Of a DNA stretch of 64,000 bases, positions 11,094 through 24,485 are shown one piece after another. The notes below the pieces were generated by a model that saw nothing but the letters and a program-made list of their open reading frames with translations, was not told the DNA's origin and made no database searches. The translations under genes were made by a program, and so were the position numbers. Source of the stretch: Vandiemenella viatica (Eukaryota > Arthropoda > Insecta > Orthoptera > Morabidae); assembly GCA_031002005.1 (NCBI GenBank), contig CM061920.1, forward strand, positions 109,730,095-109,794,094, in the 5' to 3' direction. The number at the start of each line of letters is the position of its first letter. Position 1 is the stretch's first letter.

Positions 11094-12493
11094 ATCATAG
11101 GACGCAGAAGAGCTTGACTACTCATGGGACAACATCTATTTAAGTATTTTTATCTTTATTTATTTTCATTTGTTTTACCATTTCTTCTTTTGCAGCTAGT
11201 TTTCTACACACACCAAGCAACTGGTCTCCCTGTCGCTGTAAGAGGAGTTTACCCTCCTTTGTTTACATCCTTTCGGGGAGTAGGCGTGTGCAATACCATA
11301 AACATTAACTAATTCACTTGGAAATGCTCTTCCCTTCACTTATAAACATCCATAGATTTGCTTTCATTCTTTTCCATAATATTCCCCAGAATATAATTCA
11401 CTCCCTACAGTGACATTATGGTTTTCATTAATAGTCAATTTGCCTTCGCGTATATTAAAAATAAAACTAATAGTACTCCTGCAAATTGGTTGTTTGCCTC
11501 TCCTATAAAAAATATGCTCTTTCTGCACTTCGTAATCCTAAAACCATCTATTAGAAGAGAAAAATATGTGATACCTATTCAAGAACTGTCATGACAGTAA
11601 CAATAACGTGGGGTGCGCGCCACTACTCTTGTGTAACTTATATGCAGATGAGTTGGTGCAAGTTGGCACGGGTTACAGTTCTCAGAATGGCATAAAATTT
11701 TTTTGTGAGTGTTTTAGCGTAAAATGAAAAAAAAAAAAATAGGACCTATGGGTTACAAAATTTTGACCTTGAAAAATAAGGGACACCTATTATACATACA
11801 GAAATACCTTAACGAGAGATGTACGGGAAAATTGGGTGCAGTGGGTTTCTTCAGTTAACATCAGCTCTTCTGTAGCCAACAAATGAATGTGAATAAGTAT
11901 TACACTTAGTGCCAGACATTCCCCAGAGACTGCATCGGCTGTCACCACTCAAGAAAATGAATCAAACAACAAGAAAATAACTGTCCAGAGTAAGTTTGGG
12001 GGCATTAATTTAAATTTTGACACTTATATGAATGAGTTAAACCTTAAGTTTTGACTTATTGATGTATAGACTGCAACCTCTTGCAGAGCTAAGAGGTGTC
12101 ACTGGTAGTTGCAATCCTCCAACTAAAGAAATCTTCTGAAATCAATTGCCAGTTCTGTCCAACATACAATGTTCCACTGATTAATCTCCCCAACATCCAT
12201 CATGCCTTGCCAGTAACAGTTGCCTTCTACAGACATGCCTACAGACAAATCAAGTGATGTGCATTATGTGAGCACCAGACATTCTGCAATAAATAAGCAT
12301 GTTACATTTGGAAAACACTCAATTTTATGTGTGTGGTGGAATAAGCATAGGATACAATGACCATACCTTTTTTGTCTGCTATCATCATTGGAACGAATCA
12401 TCCCAAATACTTTTCAATCTGAAAAGATGTGGAGTGGAATTTCCTACCGATCTTTTATTTAAAAATAAAACTGATGTCTCCATCAGCCTTACC
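11094..12493. other. Intergenic sequence, nothing recognised
   Basis: No coding domain or repeat identified. An A run occurs near 11725-11740. The open frames here are short and AT-driven. Confidence 0.5.
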
Positions 12494-12730
12494 AAGTGTG
12501 GTGGGTGAGCAGTTACTGCTTTGACCTACATTCGGGAGGATGCCAGTTCAAATCCCTGTCCAGGCATCCAGATTTGTGTTTTCCATGGTTTCCCCAAATC
12601 AATCCAGGTGAATGCCGGGATGTTCCCTTGAAAAGGCCATGGCTGAATTCCTTCCTGTTCCTTGTCCCCAGTCCCATCTTGCCTCTAATGACTTTGACGC
12701 TGATGAGGCATAAAACCATAAGTAAAAAAA
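12494..12730 (+). mobile_element. tRNA-derived SINE, family 1 subtype A
   Basis: The copy starts with a tRNA-like head (gtggtgggtgagcagtt as A-box region, ccagttcaaatccct as decayed B box). It continues with the family core ccatggtttccccaaatc, 'ccaggtgaatgccggg' and 'ggccatggctgaattcc', and ends with tgacgctgatgaggcataaa and an A-rich tail. It is somewhat diverged from the other copies. Confidence 0.85.
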
Positions 12731-12949
12731 GTACATCATCCTTTATATTTGTAGCAAAAACTGATATAGAGATATAAAGCGGAGAAAACAACACACTTTA
12801 GGCAGCTTGCACGAATTTTCAGGCCTGGAAAGATATGCTCACCGGAATGAGAAGCAGACAGTAGACTCAAAAGGACTCTCTGAACTTCGCATAGTGCTAT
12901 CATACTCTGTATGTATAATACTCAGTGATAACTGTCACTTTCCTGTATA

Positions 12950-13575
12950 ACTGCAATATGTAAGAATTATCTTTGCTTTTCTTGGCTATATATATATGTT
13001 GCCTTTTTGCCAATAATAATTTTTTTTAATGTTTTACGTTGGGCATCTACCAATTGTTTTCTCCAACAGATGCTGTACTTTGAAACTATTCTCTATAGCT
13101 TTCTTCTTGATGTGCCTTATCTAACTGAGATTATTAACAGACAGGCCTAGATTTATAAAATTTAATCCTTCTCTTCTATTGTTTTTTCCCTTATTCTGAA
13201 CTAATCTAGTCATCTTAATCTGCTCAATAATTCCACACCCCTTGTCATCTGCCACAGATATTATCACCTTTGTCTTCTTCTGAGATACTTATCTTCCTCT
13301 TCCCTCCACTAACAAAAAATGTGATTTACAATCCTCTCTCTTCTTTCTTTGGTACACTTCCACAAACTATTTTCCTTGCCAATCATTTGTAAAACCAGAT
13401 CATTTTGTACAATTTCTGTTAACTTGGTTTTCTGCAACACTACATAGCTAATGCTTTAATTCCCTTCTCTCTAGTGTTCATAATGTCCAAGCTTCACTTC
13501 CATAGTGCTGTGCTGTGAGTGTGCTCCATACATACCATTTTAGAAAGTTCTTTCTTAGGATGATGTTTGAAACTG
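12950..13575 (-). mobile_element. 3' portion of an RTE-like LINE (decayed)
   Basis: On the - strand, blocks typical of the C-terminal region after the reverse transcriptase are readable: KWYVWS near 13535, YGSEAWTL near 13500, and an open stretch NDLVLQMIGKENSLWKCTKE followed by RRERIVNHIF at about 13315-13402. These match the order 'VWSV.LYGSETWT ... N..VL..IGEE.SLW..I..RR...IGHI' of RTE-type elements. Stops and frame changes are frequent. The element would continue towards the assembly gap at 13641. It is the part that the LINE at 51-54 kb lacks. Confidence 0.6.
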
Positions 13576-13640
13576 AAAAATTTATATTTTTATAAAGATT
13601 CTTTTTTTTTTTTTTTTCGTTGGCTCAGCCATCAGTTGTA

Positions 13641-14640
13641 NNNNNNNNNNNNNNNNNNNNNNNNNNNNNNNNNNNNNNNNNNNNNNNNNNNNNNNNNNNN
13701 NNNNNNNNNNNNNNNNNNNNNNNNNNNNNNNNNNNNNNNNNNNNNNNNNNNNNNNNNNNNNNNNNNNNNNNNNNNNNNNNNNNNNNNNNNNNNNNNNNNN
13801 NNNNNNNNNNNNNNNNNNNNNNNNNNNNNNNNNNNNNNNNNNNNNNNNNNNNNNNNNNNNNNNNNNNNNNNNNNNNNNNNNNNNNNNNNNNNNNNNNNNN
13901 NNNNNNNNNNNNNNNNNNNNNNNNNNNNNNNNNNNNNNNNNNNNNNNNNNNNNNNNNNNNNNNNNNNNNNNNNNNNNNNNNNNNNNNNNNNNNNNNNNNN
14001 NNNNNNNNNNNNNNNNNNNNNNNNNNNNNNNNNNNNNNNNNNNNNNNNNNNNNNNNNNNNNNNNNNNNNNNNNNNNNNNNNNNNNNNNNNNNNNNNNNNN
14101 NNNNNNNNNNNNNNNNNNNNNNNNNNNNNNNNNNNNNNNNNNNNNNNNNNNNNNNNNNNNNNNNNNNNNNNNNNNNNNNNNNNNNNNNNNNNNNNNNNNN
14201 NNNNNNNNNNNNNNNNNNNNNNNNNNNNNNNNNNNNNNNNNNNNNNNNNNNNNNNNNNNNNNNNNNNNNNNNNNNNNNNNNNNNNNNNNNNNNNNNNNNN
14301 NNNNNNNNNNNNNNNNNNNNNNNNNNNNNNNNNNNNNNNNNNNNNNNNNNNNNNNNNNNNNNNNNNNNNNNNNNNNNNNNNNNNNNNNNNNNNNNNNNNN
14401 NNNNNNNNNNNNNNNNNNNNNNNNNNNNNNNNNNNNNNNNNNNNNNNNNNNNNNNNNNNNNNNNNNNNNNNNNNNNNNNNNNNNNNNNNNNNNNNNNNNN
14501 NNNNNNNNNNNNNNNNNNNNNNNNNNNNNNNNNNNNNNNNNNNNNNNNNNNNNNNNNNNNNNNNNNNNNNNNNNNNNNNNNNNNNNNNNNNNNNNNNNNN
14601 NNNNNNNNNNNNNNNNNNNNNNNNNNNNNNNNNNNNNNNN
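13641..14640. other. Assembly gap of exactly 1000 N
   Basis: The sequence is unknown. The round length suggests a fixed-size scaffold gap, so the true length is not given. It is preceded by a T run and by the decayed LINE, which suggests that repeats caused the break. Confidence 0.99.
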
Positions 14641-16639
14641 GCACTTGAGGGTGTCAGAATGCATAACAGAAATATGGAGCTGACGTTGCAAAGTGTTCCG
14701 ATTGGCGGGTGCAAGCAATGTTTTTGATTTAGATAGCAATGTCGTGCGTATGTCTATATTCGCGAGGCCGATGAAGGTGCGTCCGCCGTTACCGGCAATT
14801 TGTCCGCCAAATGGTCCGTCGCTGCCAGACAGAAATAACGACGCTATCTGGGGCAGCCGAACAGCCGCCGCCCTGACTTACGTCTCACTGCGACTCCAGT
14901 GTAATTTACGAGCCACTCACTTTCGTGTAATTTATAGGTACAAAAAATTACGAATACACAATGCAAAGCACATCGCCGGTAATTCTTCACAGTTATAGAA
15001 GTCTACAGGTGTTACGGGCCACTGGGTGGTAGGAGGCGAAAATGTTGACAGCCTGATACAAACTATGTCTGCCCTAACGCAATCCTCTTAATCTCAAGGG
15101 TTGGAAGAATCTCGTTTCGAGAAGCAGAAACAAAAATCCATCTCTGATTCCCACGTAGCAAGTCCTATTCTCCCGTCCGTTCGTCAAGACCGAAAAATTC
15201 ACCTTAAATCTCGTTTCCTATTGTTCGTGCAGTCCACGTCGCAATTTTGGTCTCTCCTAGTCTTCAGAAATTTATAACTTTCACAAGACACCAAATGTCC
15301 TGCGAAATACAAGTTTCATTGAAACACATCAACAATGATTTTTTTTCGTAGTTCCTATGATCGCACCGGGAAGCCAACCTTAAAGCTCTATAGTATTGTA
15401 CTCTAAACGGAGTTATTTGTTACACATCAAAAGAAAGTTAAAGAGTTACTGTCTTCTAGAAAAGGATACTGAAGATTTCTTAAAAAGAGAGAGAAAGAGA
15501 TTTCGTTTTATTATTACTGGTTCCAGACTTTGACTACAAAAGCAGACAAATCATTAAACTCAACCATTCAAAAAACTGTTGCAATAGAGACTTGATGCTA
15601 ATCGACAGTGAAAAACTAAACGAATGTTGACGTAAAGAAACCGTGTGTAACTAAATCTGAATGGTGCAATTGTAACAAAAATACGGGATACCCAAATGCG
15701 TATCCAATCAGTAAATCTACAACTCGCTCCGACTCGTTCTAGCCAAACAACAAGGAGTGGAGTTCGTTTTTAGCAGTTCGTGGGTCATAGAAAGCAGCTA
15801 CCAGTGCTCATGAAACGTTCAAGTATTTTTTTACATAGGGCAACACGTATTATCTCACTAATTGCTTTAGACCGCTTTTAGCATAGTGTAAAATCGAAAA
15901 CGTAACCTGGTGTCGAGAGGTGAAACAACTTCCGTCAGGTTCAGAATGCGAACAGCACCAAACATACTTCCAGCGCTGTGTGAAAACCAAAACGGTATGT
16001 TGACATATCGCTATGTAGTACATTACGATAACACGTCTTATGGGGGTGCACATCGCCATGTTAAATGAATTGACTATTTGAGACCGATCTTGGAAAATCA
16101 CGTGTTTTATGAATGTCTAGCATCACTAATCGTAAAAACGATTAACATTTACCTAATAGCAATAAGCGAAAGCTAAAGCTTATTCTGTGTTCTATTGTTT
16201 TCTGAGCACAACCTAATTAACGCCCTTCAGGTGTTATGCAGACAATGTGTAAAGTGTACAGGTGCATTTCAACATTCAGTTGTCGTTTTACTTGCTGCGC
16301 CTGTAATTAACAAAATGATTACTGCCTTAATGAATACATGAGACCTTGTTTACACGAGATACTGTAATTGCCAGGTGATAGACGAAAATAAACCACCCAC
16401 TCACCTGCAATCATGGGCTGTAAATAAAACTTTACTGTTCTAAACGAAACTAGTATTATGCAGAGAAAAATCTAACGAATCAAAATGTTTATTATGGTTG
16501 TAAAGTTATATGGTATTATCGATTAGCACTAGTATAAAGCAAAGCCATCGTAAAAAGAAAAGAAACTTCAAACGATTAAAACTATTTTCTCGTTACAACC
16601 AACATAAATTACGCATAGGTTATTTTCAGGATTTTACCG
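14641..16639. other. Intergenic sequence with a small CpG-rich block
   Basis: The block at about 14750-14890 is richer in CG than its surroundings (gccgatgaaggtgcgtccgc and similar). It has an open frame of about 100 codons on + that I do not recognise. The rest is AT-rich without identified elements. Confidence 0.4.
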
Positions 16640-16765
16640 CTCGCCGACCACGATGTCATCAGAGTCGGAAGAGGATGGAGGACAAGAAACGGGAAGTAAT
16701 ATTCCCATGGCCTTTTGAAGGAACCATCCAGTGATTCGCCTGGAATGATTTGAGGTGGAGGTTCC
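16640..16765 (-). mobile_element. Fragment of SINE family 1
   Basis: The reverse orientation shows the family's 3' half: gacaagaaacgggaagtaat, then cccatggccttttgaagg, 'accatccagtgattcgcctggaatgatttg'. The tRNA head is missing. Confidence 0.65.
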
Positions 16766-19539
16766 CAAAGTTTTTCTTACTATGCCACGCTTCCGCTAAA
16801 AGAAAAATTCCCACGCAGACCCCTCCCCGGTCACAACTATTACTAAAAAGGTAAGTGCCTACTTCTCAGTATTAACAATGACATCTCAGAGGAAATTCAG
16901 TAAGTATGTGGTGTATGAATAAAGTTTTTCAATTCTAAGAGGCGGTGAAGGAGACACAGAACTTCTGTCCGGTGTAGAGCTACGGCGAATCCACCTCTCA
17001 CTCCCTATCCCAGTCCCAGTTTGGGAACCTGTAATTTCAGGAAAATATGAAGAACCGAAATCTAAATTGACGGACGAGGAAAATAATAAAAGTTATATAA
17101 AATAGCGTGAACTCGAAATAAAAGTAACCATTCCAATAAACATTCGTAATAAATCTGAAAATCGCAAATGTACTACTATTACTTTCGTACATTCAATTAC
17201 TGCTGTAACATCTGGGAATAAGGCGAGAATTTAGTAAAAAGTTTGACAATAACCATCTATATTAATACCATCAGCGTTGATAAAAAAAATCTCGAGGAGT
17301 TTGGTACCGTTCTTTCCAAGTATTTGTGTTGGAGATTTGTTATATTTTCCAGCAATAAAACGTTAACGCCTAGGGGCTTACACGTGTACTCAAAGCCGTT
17401 TAAAAAACTGTATTCATGTTATTATTCGGTCCAAGCTAATGTCGAAATGGAATGTTAAATGCATTCTTTTGTCAACCATATTCAAAAAATCGGCGAATAA
17501 TGATGCAAATTCTTCTGGAAGTAAGCACAACACCCATCGACCACTGAAATCATCGCACATTTGAACAGTACCCCCTCATATAAAAAATAAAAAAAAAACA
17601 TCGCAATCTTAAGAAAAAGAACCTGGTTGCTGGTCTTCAGGATTTTATCCTAGGGGAGTCATAGCTGGATTGTTCTAAGAAAGTGGTACGTAGCAAAACA
17701 GTACAGGATTAGAGCTCAGAAAAGTAAACAACGAGTTCTCAAGAAAAGCTAGTGTGCATTAAATGTCTAAGAAGTAAAGCTACTACTGCACATTATAAGG
17801 AATGAAGAAAAGATTTTCTGAGGGATTATTCGACTGAATGGCGTCAGGCGTTCGCATGAATGAAGAGTAGAAAGCAAGAGCGCGGCATCTGGAAATAGCC
17901 GTTTTATTGTTTCGCCAGAGGCGCGCAAGGCCAAGCCTTGCCTCTCACCTGCCGTTCAGTATCAGCAGGTATAGCTAGCTGTCACTGCATCCACTCTCAG
18001 TGATTCTCTGCAGTCCCTCAGTGTAATATAACCTTAAAAACAAATGACCCATATAGTATCTAAAAAATATAAGCGTTCGTAACTTATCGACCCTTAAAAA
18101 TTTACTAATGGTTTCAATTAACAAAAATAATTACAGTTTTCTCTATGACCTGATTACTAAAATAAATCTGAAATTATTCCAAACATTTTACTCATTTTTT
18201 TCAGATTCAAAAATAATACGACATATAAGAATAAAAGGAAAGAAAGAATCAAGAAGAGATTTCTCTTCAGTAAGACGCTTACTGATACTATGAACTATTG
18301 TATCTAGAACATCAAACGATTCACATCCATTATCTAGGCACTATCTCAACCGGATGTTTTTCTGCAGAGTTTTACTATAATTTAAACGAAAACAAACGCA
18401 TGTCCCACTTTCATCTAGCATAATTGAATAAAAATGGAAAATAAATGAGTCATGGATAGTTGCGTATCCAATCACACGTGATCATTGTCGAAGAGAGTGG
18501 TTAAGGTAAATAAAGCTATCTGCTTCCTTCTGATCGCGCGTGAATAACGACCACTGCAGTGTTTGTTGTGTTCGGATACACACGCTCATCAGCTGCAGTG
18601 GGCCATTTGTAGCCTTCTGCTTACAAACAGAACTTGAAATAAACAACCACTTGGGAAATATCACAGAACGCAGATGCAAGCAACTCAGCACTATTAAAAA
18701 ATATAGGCTGCGGGAATCAAACTGTCTGTGTGTGCGACATCGATACGACTATATTAATTTCATTCATTTTATTTTAAACTTGTCACTAGAAAAACAAAAT
18801 GCTATTGTAACAACATATTGCAGACCAGATTATTAAGTAGTACATTTTATACTCACTGACCTAAACGAAATTACTGGCCAGCTCTAACTGTAGACAACTA
18901 GCGTAGATTACCAGTCCGACCCTGCCTGACGCATGTTCTTCAACCATTACCGAAACCACACACAGCTGAAACACTAAATAAACCAAAAATATCAAGCAAC
19001 GATACTGTACCGTCCATTCCAGGACACCCATTCCGGCGTTTTAGACGGTCTATCCAAGGCAACCAAGCTTAGTGTTCAGACGGGCATTTAAAAGTCAACA
19101 GGAACCTGGGCAATTATAAAAATATCATTTTTACCTCAAATATTATTTTTACTTCCTTATGGCCACAACAGTATTTCCAAAGGAATAAAAATCTACACAA
19201 CAAGCATGGTTTAAAATATTGTAGGAAAACGAACTACAATTTAATTCGAAGTCAGATTCACAGAGAAAATAAAACTACAAGACTCACTGTAATTAAATAT
19301 GCCGTCCCCAGTGCAAATAATCCAAAAGCGACGCAACGTCATCACGGGTGATATTGGAACAGATTTTAGTTTGACTTCAGTAGACAGAACTGCCACCAGG
19401 GGATGCTACAATCCAGGTAACATGAACAGCCATAGGATGAATCTTTGTGCATTATATGGTATCCATTGTGTTTTTAGTTAAACCTTAAGTCAATTGGTAG
19501 CCTGCATCGACGATACATTCGCCCAAAGTGTACATAATT
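16766..19539. other. Intergenic sequence, nothing firmly identified
   Basis: AT-rich with scattered moderately GC-rich patches (17860-17990 and 18480-18620). No recognised coding domain, RNA gene or paired repeat. Confidence 0.45.
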
Positions 19540-20420
19540 TATGCAGTTACAGAGAGGACGAATAGTTGTAAGTCGTATCTTCAAAACTCTCGGCACCTAG
19601 ACCGCTGTTACCACGCTGTTGGTAGCAGTATGACCATGACAGAATACGTACTCGACGGGAAGGCTCTGGGCGATCAGAACCACCAGAAGAGAGAATCGTT
19701 TCATCATCCGACAGGCGTGAAGTCAATCAACGGCGTGTCTTTCCACTATCCAAAAAAAAACAATGGCATTACTAGAGGCCCCTAATCCCACGCGCAGTTT
19801 TGCACTGCTACTTGCGAAAGATTTTCATTTTCGACATTCCTTAAGCAATCTTCCACTAACGCCTCACCATAGGAGTCTTCGTCCGCAGTTTTGTCGTCAG
19901 CTGGTGTCATGGACAGCTGTACACACTGTAAGAATAACCAGATTATGCCTGGACTTGGGTGACCTCCGCACTTGGGTATTGAGGGGGACTGAACAATGCA
20001 CAAGCCCGGACTTGAAACATGCTGCAAGAACTGGTGCCGTCATGGTGTGGGGAACTGTATCCTGAGGATCTTCATCTTCCCTGTCAGTTATCATATAAGT
20101 GGAAAATTGACGGGACAGCGATACGTCCAAGAGATTCTACAGCCTCATGTATCTCTCTCCATAGAGCGACAACAGCCCACATTAGGTATGGATATGTCAA
20201 CACGTTGTCTTCCGCCTGTCTCCAGACTTGCCGCCTGTAGAACATGTGAGTTACCACCTCGGATAGCGGCTTCAGCCTTCAGCAGATCTACAGGATCTGG
20301 AGTGGTATCTACGCCAACCATGTCATAAACTTCCACAAGATTACATTAGAAAATTCTGTGACTACATGCCACTCTATTTCACTTCATGTATCCCACCCAG
20401 GAATAGCACAATAGATGCCA
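19540..20420 (+). pseudogene. Decayed Tc1-like transposase
   Basis: Several frames on + together trace a Tc1-type transposase. In order they are GRIVV near 19556, RENRFIIRQA near 19690-19715 (helix-turn-helix region), TGAVMVWG near 20030-20055, LTGQRYVQEILQPHV near 20108-20152, DNSPH near 20166 (the 'DNARPH' catalytic block with a deletion) and SPDLPPVEHV near 20220-20250 (the 'SPDL.PIEHVWD' block). Many frameshifts and stops separate them. I found no terminal inverted repeats. The family encodes DDE-type cut-and-paste transposases, and this copy cannot be active. Confidence 0.75.
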
Positions 20421-22336
20421 GAATAAATGCCTCATTTGACTGAATATTGTAACAAGTTATTTGTATCCCTGTATTCTCTATCTGTGCTAAATTTCATTCC
20501 GTTTAAACATATCCTTCTTGGTGCATCAATTTTTATGACAATGAATGTTTTTCTACATAAAAGGCAGTAATAGACATCATTCTCATCCGTGCTTTAGGAC
20601 ATGAAGAGCAAGGCGTCTAAATATGATTCACGAGTATGAAATGATACAATTTAATATCAACTCTGCAGTTATCACCCATTTCGTTTAACGCCGTACAATG
20701 TTTAATCACAACAAGTATTGAATCTAACATCATTGTTCCGTCGATACAGAACTCCACTATTTCCTTTATGTCCATTATGCATCCATAATCACAATTACTT
20801 TCTTTAAAAATATTAATAAATGTATTTTTATAACTCACAACATATGAATACCACAGATATCGAACAGAAACACCTTTATTTACGATATTTAAAATATGCA
20901 CCAGTGACTGGACGGTGACAATTATTGCGAATTAATCATTACGAATGAATCCGTCCGAAGCTTTATCGGTATATGTCTGGCCAGACATACGGAAGTGAAC
21001 ACAGTACAAGATGAATCGCTCATTCCTAGACCGGCGGCCTATGTTAGGCTAGTTCCTATTGCGAATATTCTAGCCAGGTCTGCCTTAGTACTATTGTTTG
21101 GAATTTCTAGGCTAAATTCGATTATTGCTGATTTCTATCCCCATGGTTTGAGTTATATGAAGCAAGCAGTAATATTTAGACATCCCGAGGAAACGTGTTC
21201 ATAAAACAATTTCTCTACCTAAAAGAATAGCCAGCAACAGTAAAACAAAAATAGAGTTGTAATTGTAAATGTTACCACTGATGTCCCATTATGCTACTGT
21301 TTGTACGATCAACTAACTATCTGTCGTCTGCAGACTGTGTCAACTTCCTCCAATTTACAAAATAAAGCCTACTTCTGTTCAGTTCTTGGATACGAGCAGA
21401 TATCTCCTCTATTTCTCAGTGTTTCTACGCCGTGTGCTCGGAGCCTGTATTTTGTTTCAATTTACAGAAGAAATGAATGTCTCCTAAAAATTTATAACGA
21501 ATCTTGTTTTGCTTTTACTGTTGACAAGTAATTATGTACATAAACATTAGGTGTATAGGTCTGCAGCCCATTCCACTTGACGTATGCTACAGAGACTCCC
21601 TTACGCGATGATTTTTTAAATTTCCTACTGAAGTGAGTGAATGCTGAGGGTAAGGCGCACGTGGCCAAGTTGTGGCCAACTAGTGAAGCACATATGACAG
21701 ACAGCTACTGCGGCAGTGAGCGTCTGACTCGGAAATAGAACTTGAATTATTACGCGGGGTAGCGACGGGCCCGCGCACATTCAGCTGTCACAGCCGACGA
21801 CAACGTTAAAGAGACGGCCCATTTCTTTCGCCCTCGGTCAAGGAAACCTGCGCGCCGTGTTTACTACCTCTACGTGCCCGCGACACTTCACTGGCAGGCT
21901 GGCTTGTGACGTAAGCGGCCAACTTCCGACCGGGCCAGATCGGCGCGGGCCATGTTTACAGGCCTCACAAGCAGTTTTAACCGACCAGGGTAAACTGTTT
22001 ACGCCTGAAAAATGCCTTCGAGCTGGCCGTTGCTATGTGTAAGCAACTGCGTGAGCGCGAGCGCAGCTGGTGTTGTGCGAGTGGTCCACTGCTGAAATCT
22101 TCTGCCAGCAAACAAAAGAAAAGTGGGGCGAACAGTACAGAAGAATCTCGCTTCGAAAGTGCTACTTTCTAGAAGAAATACGAGCACACAAAAAGATATA
22201 CTTAGATTATTTGTCCGAGACACATGCAGTATAGTTTCCTTCCTACCCTAATTCCCTCACACAACAGAATTAAATAACTTTAATCAGATCGAGTGCACAT
22301 TCAGTCGCCTTAATATTTCAACCCTAATATATATAT
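20421..22336. other. Intergenic sequence with CpG-rich block at 21640-22110
   Basis: Mostly AT-rich. The 21640-22110 block is distinctly GC- and CpG-rich and contains tgacgtaa (21906-21913), a CRE-like site. It could be a promoter, an enhancer or an unrecognised repeat. No coding domain is visible. Confidence 0.35.
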
Positions 22337-22580
22337 ATTTTACTTATGGCTTTACGCCTCGTCGACGTAGAGGTCATTAGAGGCAGGATGGCATTGGGGA
22401 CTAGTAACGGGAGCGAATTAGACCATGTCCCTTTTTTTTTTTACGGAAGCATTCCGGCTTTCGCCTGGAGTGATTCGGGGAAACCATGGAAAACCCAAAT
22501 CTGGATGCCCGGACGGGGATTCGAACCCGCGTCCCCCCGAATGCTAGGCCAGAACGCTAACCGTTCACCCACCACACTCT
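22337..22580 (-). mobile_element. tRNA-derived SINE, family 1 subtype A, near full length
   Basis: In reverse orientation: tail ttatggctttacgcctcgtc at the left, core aaccatggaaaacccaaatc, B-box complement ggggattcgaacccgcgtc, and tRNA-like 5' end near 'ccgttcacccaccacactct'. Confidence 0.88.
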
Positions 22581-24485
22581 GTTTGGAACCCCTAAATTGT
22601 TTTGCCTGTTTCATGGCTACAAGCTTGTGACTTAACATAGATCTGCTGACTAACGTTCGATTGCCTGCAAGTTCTAAAATACTAGGCACGAATGAAAAGG
22701 ACTCGAGCAGAAAATTTTCGAATCGTATAACAAATTTAAGTCGCTAAAAAGTGGTATTGTGGCGGAGCGGCCTGGTTATACGAATTACACACCACTACCG
22801 GATTTCCTAAAAATTGGGGGAACTTATTCGGTTGGCTAGTTAAAACTGAGGAAATATATTCTGAAAATGTAGCTACGCAAAATGTACTGAAAAATGTGAC
22901 GAGAAAAATAACGAAAAACTTTTCAGATTTCCGATAAAGAGGAATCACTCTGACTCGTGATCATCTACCTCCTTAGAGCATAACGTTATTTTAGGGCAAA
23001 TATTACTACTGCGTTACCTATACCGCCCTTCATAGCTGATGAAAATTAAATTTTTTGGTTGAAATATAAACACCCTTATCTCGCATACTTATCATGAATA
23101 ACATCTAAAACTACCTTGAAATTATAGGTGAAAAAATGTATAAGTTAAAGCAATTCACGTTAAAGGAGCTCTCTACAGTAATAACGACAGCAGGATCCTC
23201 CGCTGAACACAAGAGCACCGCGTTACGTTATTCCTGAAGATCATTACCAACAACGAGTAGCGAGAACTAGCATTCGAATGATATTTCGCAGAAGTTTCAA
23301 AGTAAACCTGGGTAAAGAGACCGAAGCAGCAGGTTCCTCTAGGGAGATGAAGCAGAGCTATACTGGGAGTAAGGGCAACGCCACAACCGGAAATACCCCG
23401 CGCGCCACTCCAAGACAGGACCACCGACCCAAACGCGGCAGCTGCTGACACGCCTAATACTTTGATACATCGGATCTGAATCAGTGCCTTCAAAGTCATA
23501 GAGCTTTAAAATTCCAACGGCCAGCTTGGCGAAGAGGTGATAGTTCGCTGAACAAATCCAGACTCCGCCCACTATCAAACATGTAACATATACCTTTTTC
23601 TCAAGCATGAAGTCATATGAAGTTTGGACTAATGCTGAGGTATATAAATACCTTGATTAATAGGTATGTGTACCAAAATACAGACAATATTCTGAACAAC
23701 CTGTCGAAACTGAGAATTGAATAACGACCTCAAGAGATGTCATCACACAAAGACACATCTTGGCCCAAAGTTATAAATTACTATATATTCTGAACCGTCA
23801 TAAAATCTTGCCACAACTTGTTTGATATTTTTATGGAACACAGTTGCAGAAATCTACGGATTTAAGCATCTTCCAAAAACAAATTTTATCTTTGACTCTG
23901 AATGCTAGTGACTTTTGAATACACAACTTTGGAAGTAAAGATAAATCACTGTGCTTCAGTAATGTGGAATCTCGTAAATCCTAGAACACGACAGCGTTCA
24001 ACAACCATCTGAAGACTGTACACGATGAATTTTGCGTATCAAAGTTTAGGGTCACTTAAGAGCCACTACTGATTGAAATGTTTTCGAGATTTTCCACTGC
24101 GTCGGTGGTCAGCTGAGGACGATGCCCCTACCCTCTATTTGCGCCCAGCCACTTCCTGGACGTCTCGGTGTCTGCGGCAGTGGCTGACCGCCAAATGGAA
24201 GACACTTCACACCTGCCACAATACAAAGCAGCTACTCTTTCCATTACAACTATTGTTTTCTCATCAACATGCGTTCATACGGATTTCAACAGTCCGTCCA
24301 TCTACACAAGCGTCTGATTACAATACTACTTACTTAGTTTTTAACTAAACACGCAGTTTATTAACTTTAGAAGGAACAAAAAAACTTTCCTAGTATCCTT
24401 GGAAACAGACTACTGTCCGCGTCGTAGTCCTATTCTAAGACCAGAATGCACTCGTGCCTGTGACAGTAGAAAAGTAGAAAAATGC
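22581..24485. other. Intergenic sequence, nothing recognised
   Basis: An open frame of 108 codons at 23173-23499 (-) shows no family I recognise. No repeats paired within the window. Confidence 0.4.

Noticed and set aside
13567..14739. Several apparent long open frames of 340-386 codons
   Set aside because: They consist almost entirely of unknown bases from the assembly gap.
15690..18480. Shared string gcgtatccaatca at about 15700 and 18465
   Set aside because: The match does not extend beyond about 13 bases, so it is not evidence of a repeat pair.
22441..22689. Frames reading fragments such as GRGFEPASPRM or GDSNRRPP in several places
   Set aside because: They are translations of the SINE B-box region and recur in every SINE copy.
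23173..23499. Open frame of 108 codons on the - strand
   Set aside because: No family recognised, overlapping frames are equally open, and there are no splice or expression clues.
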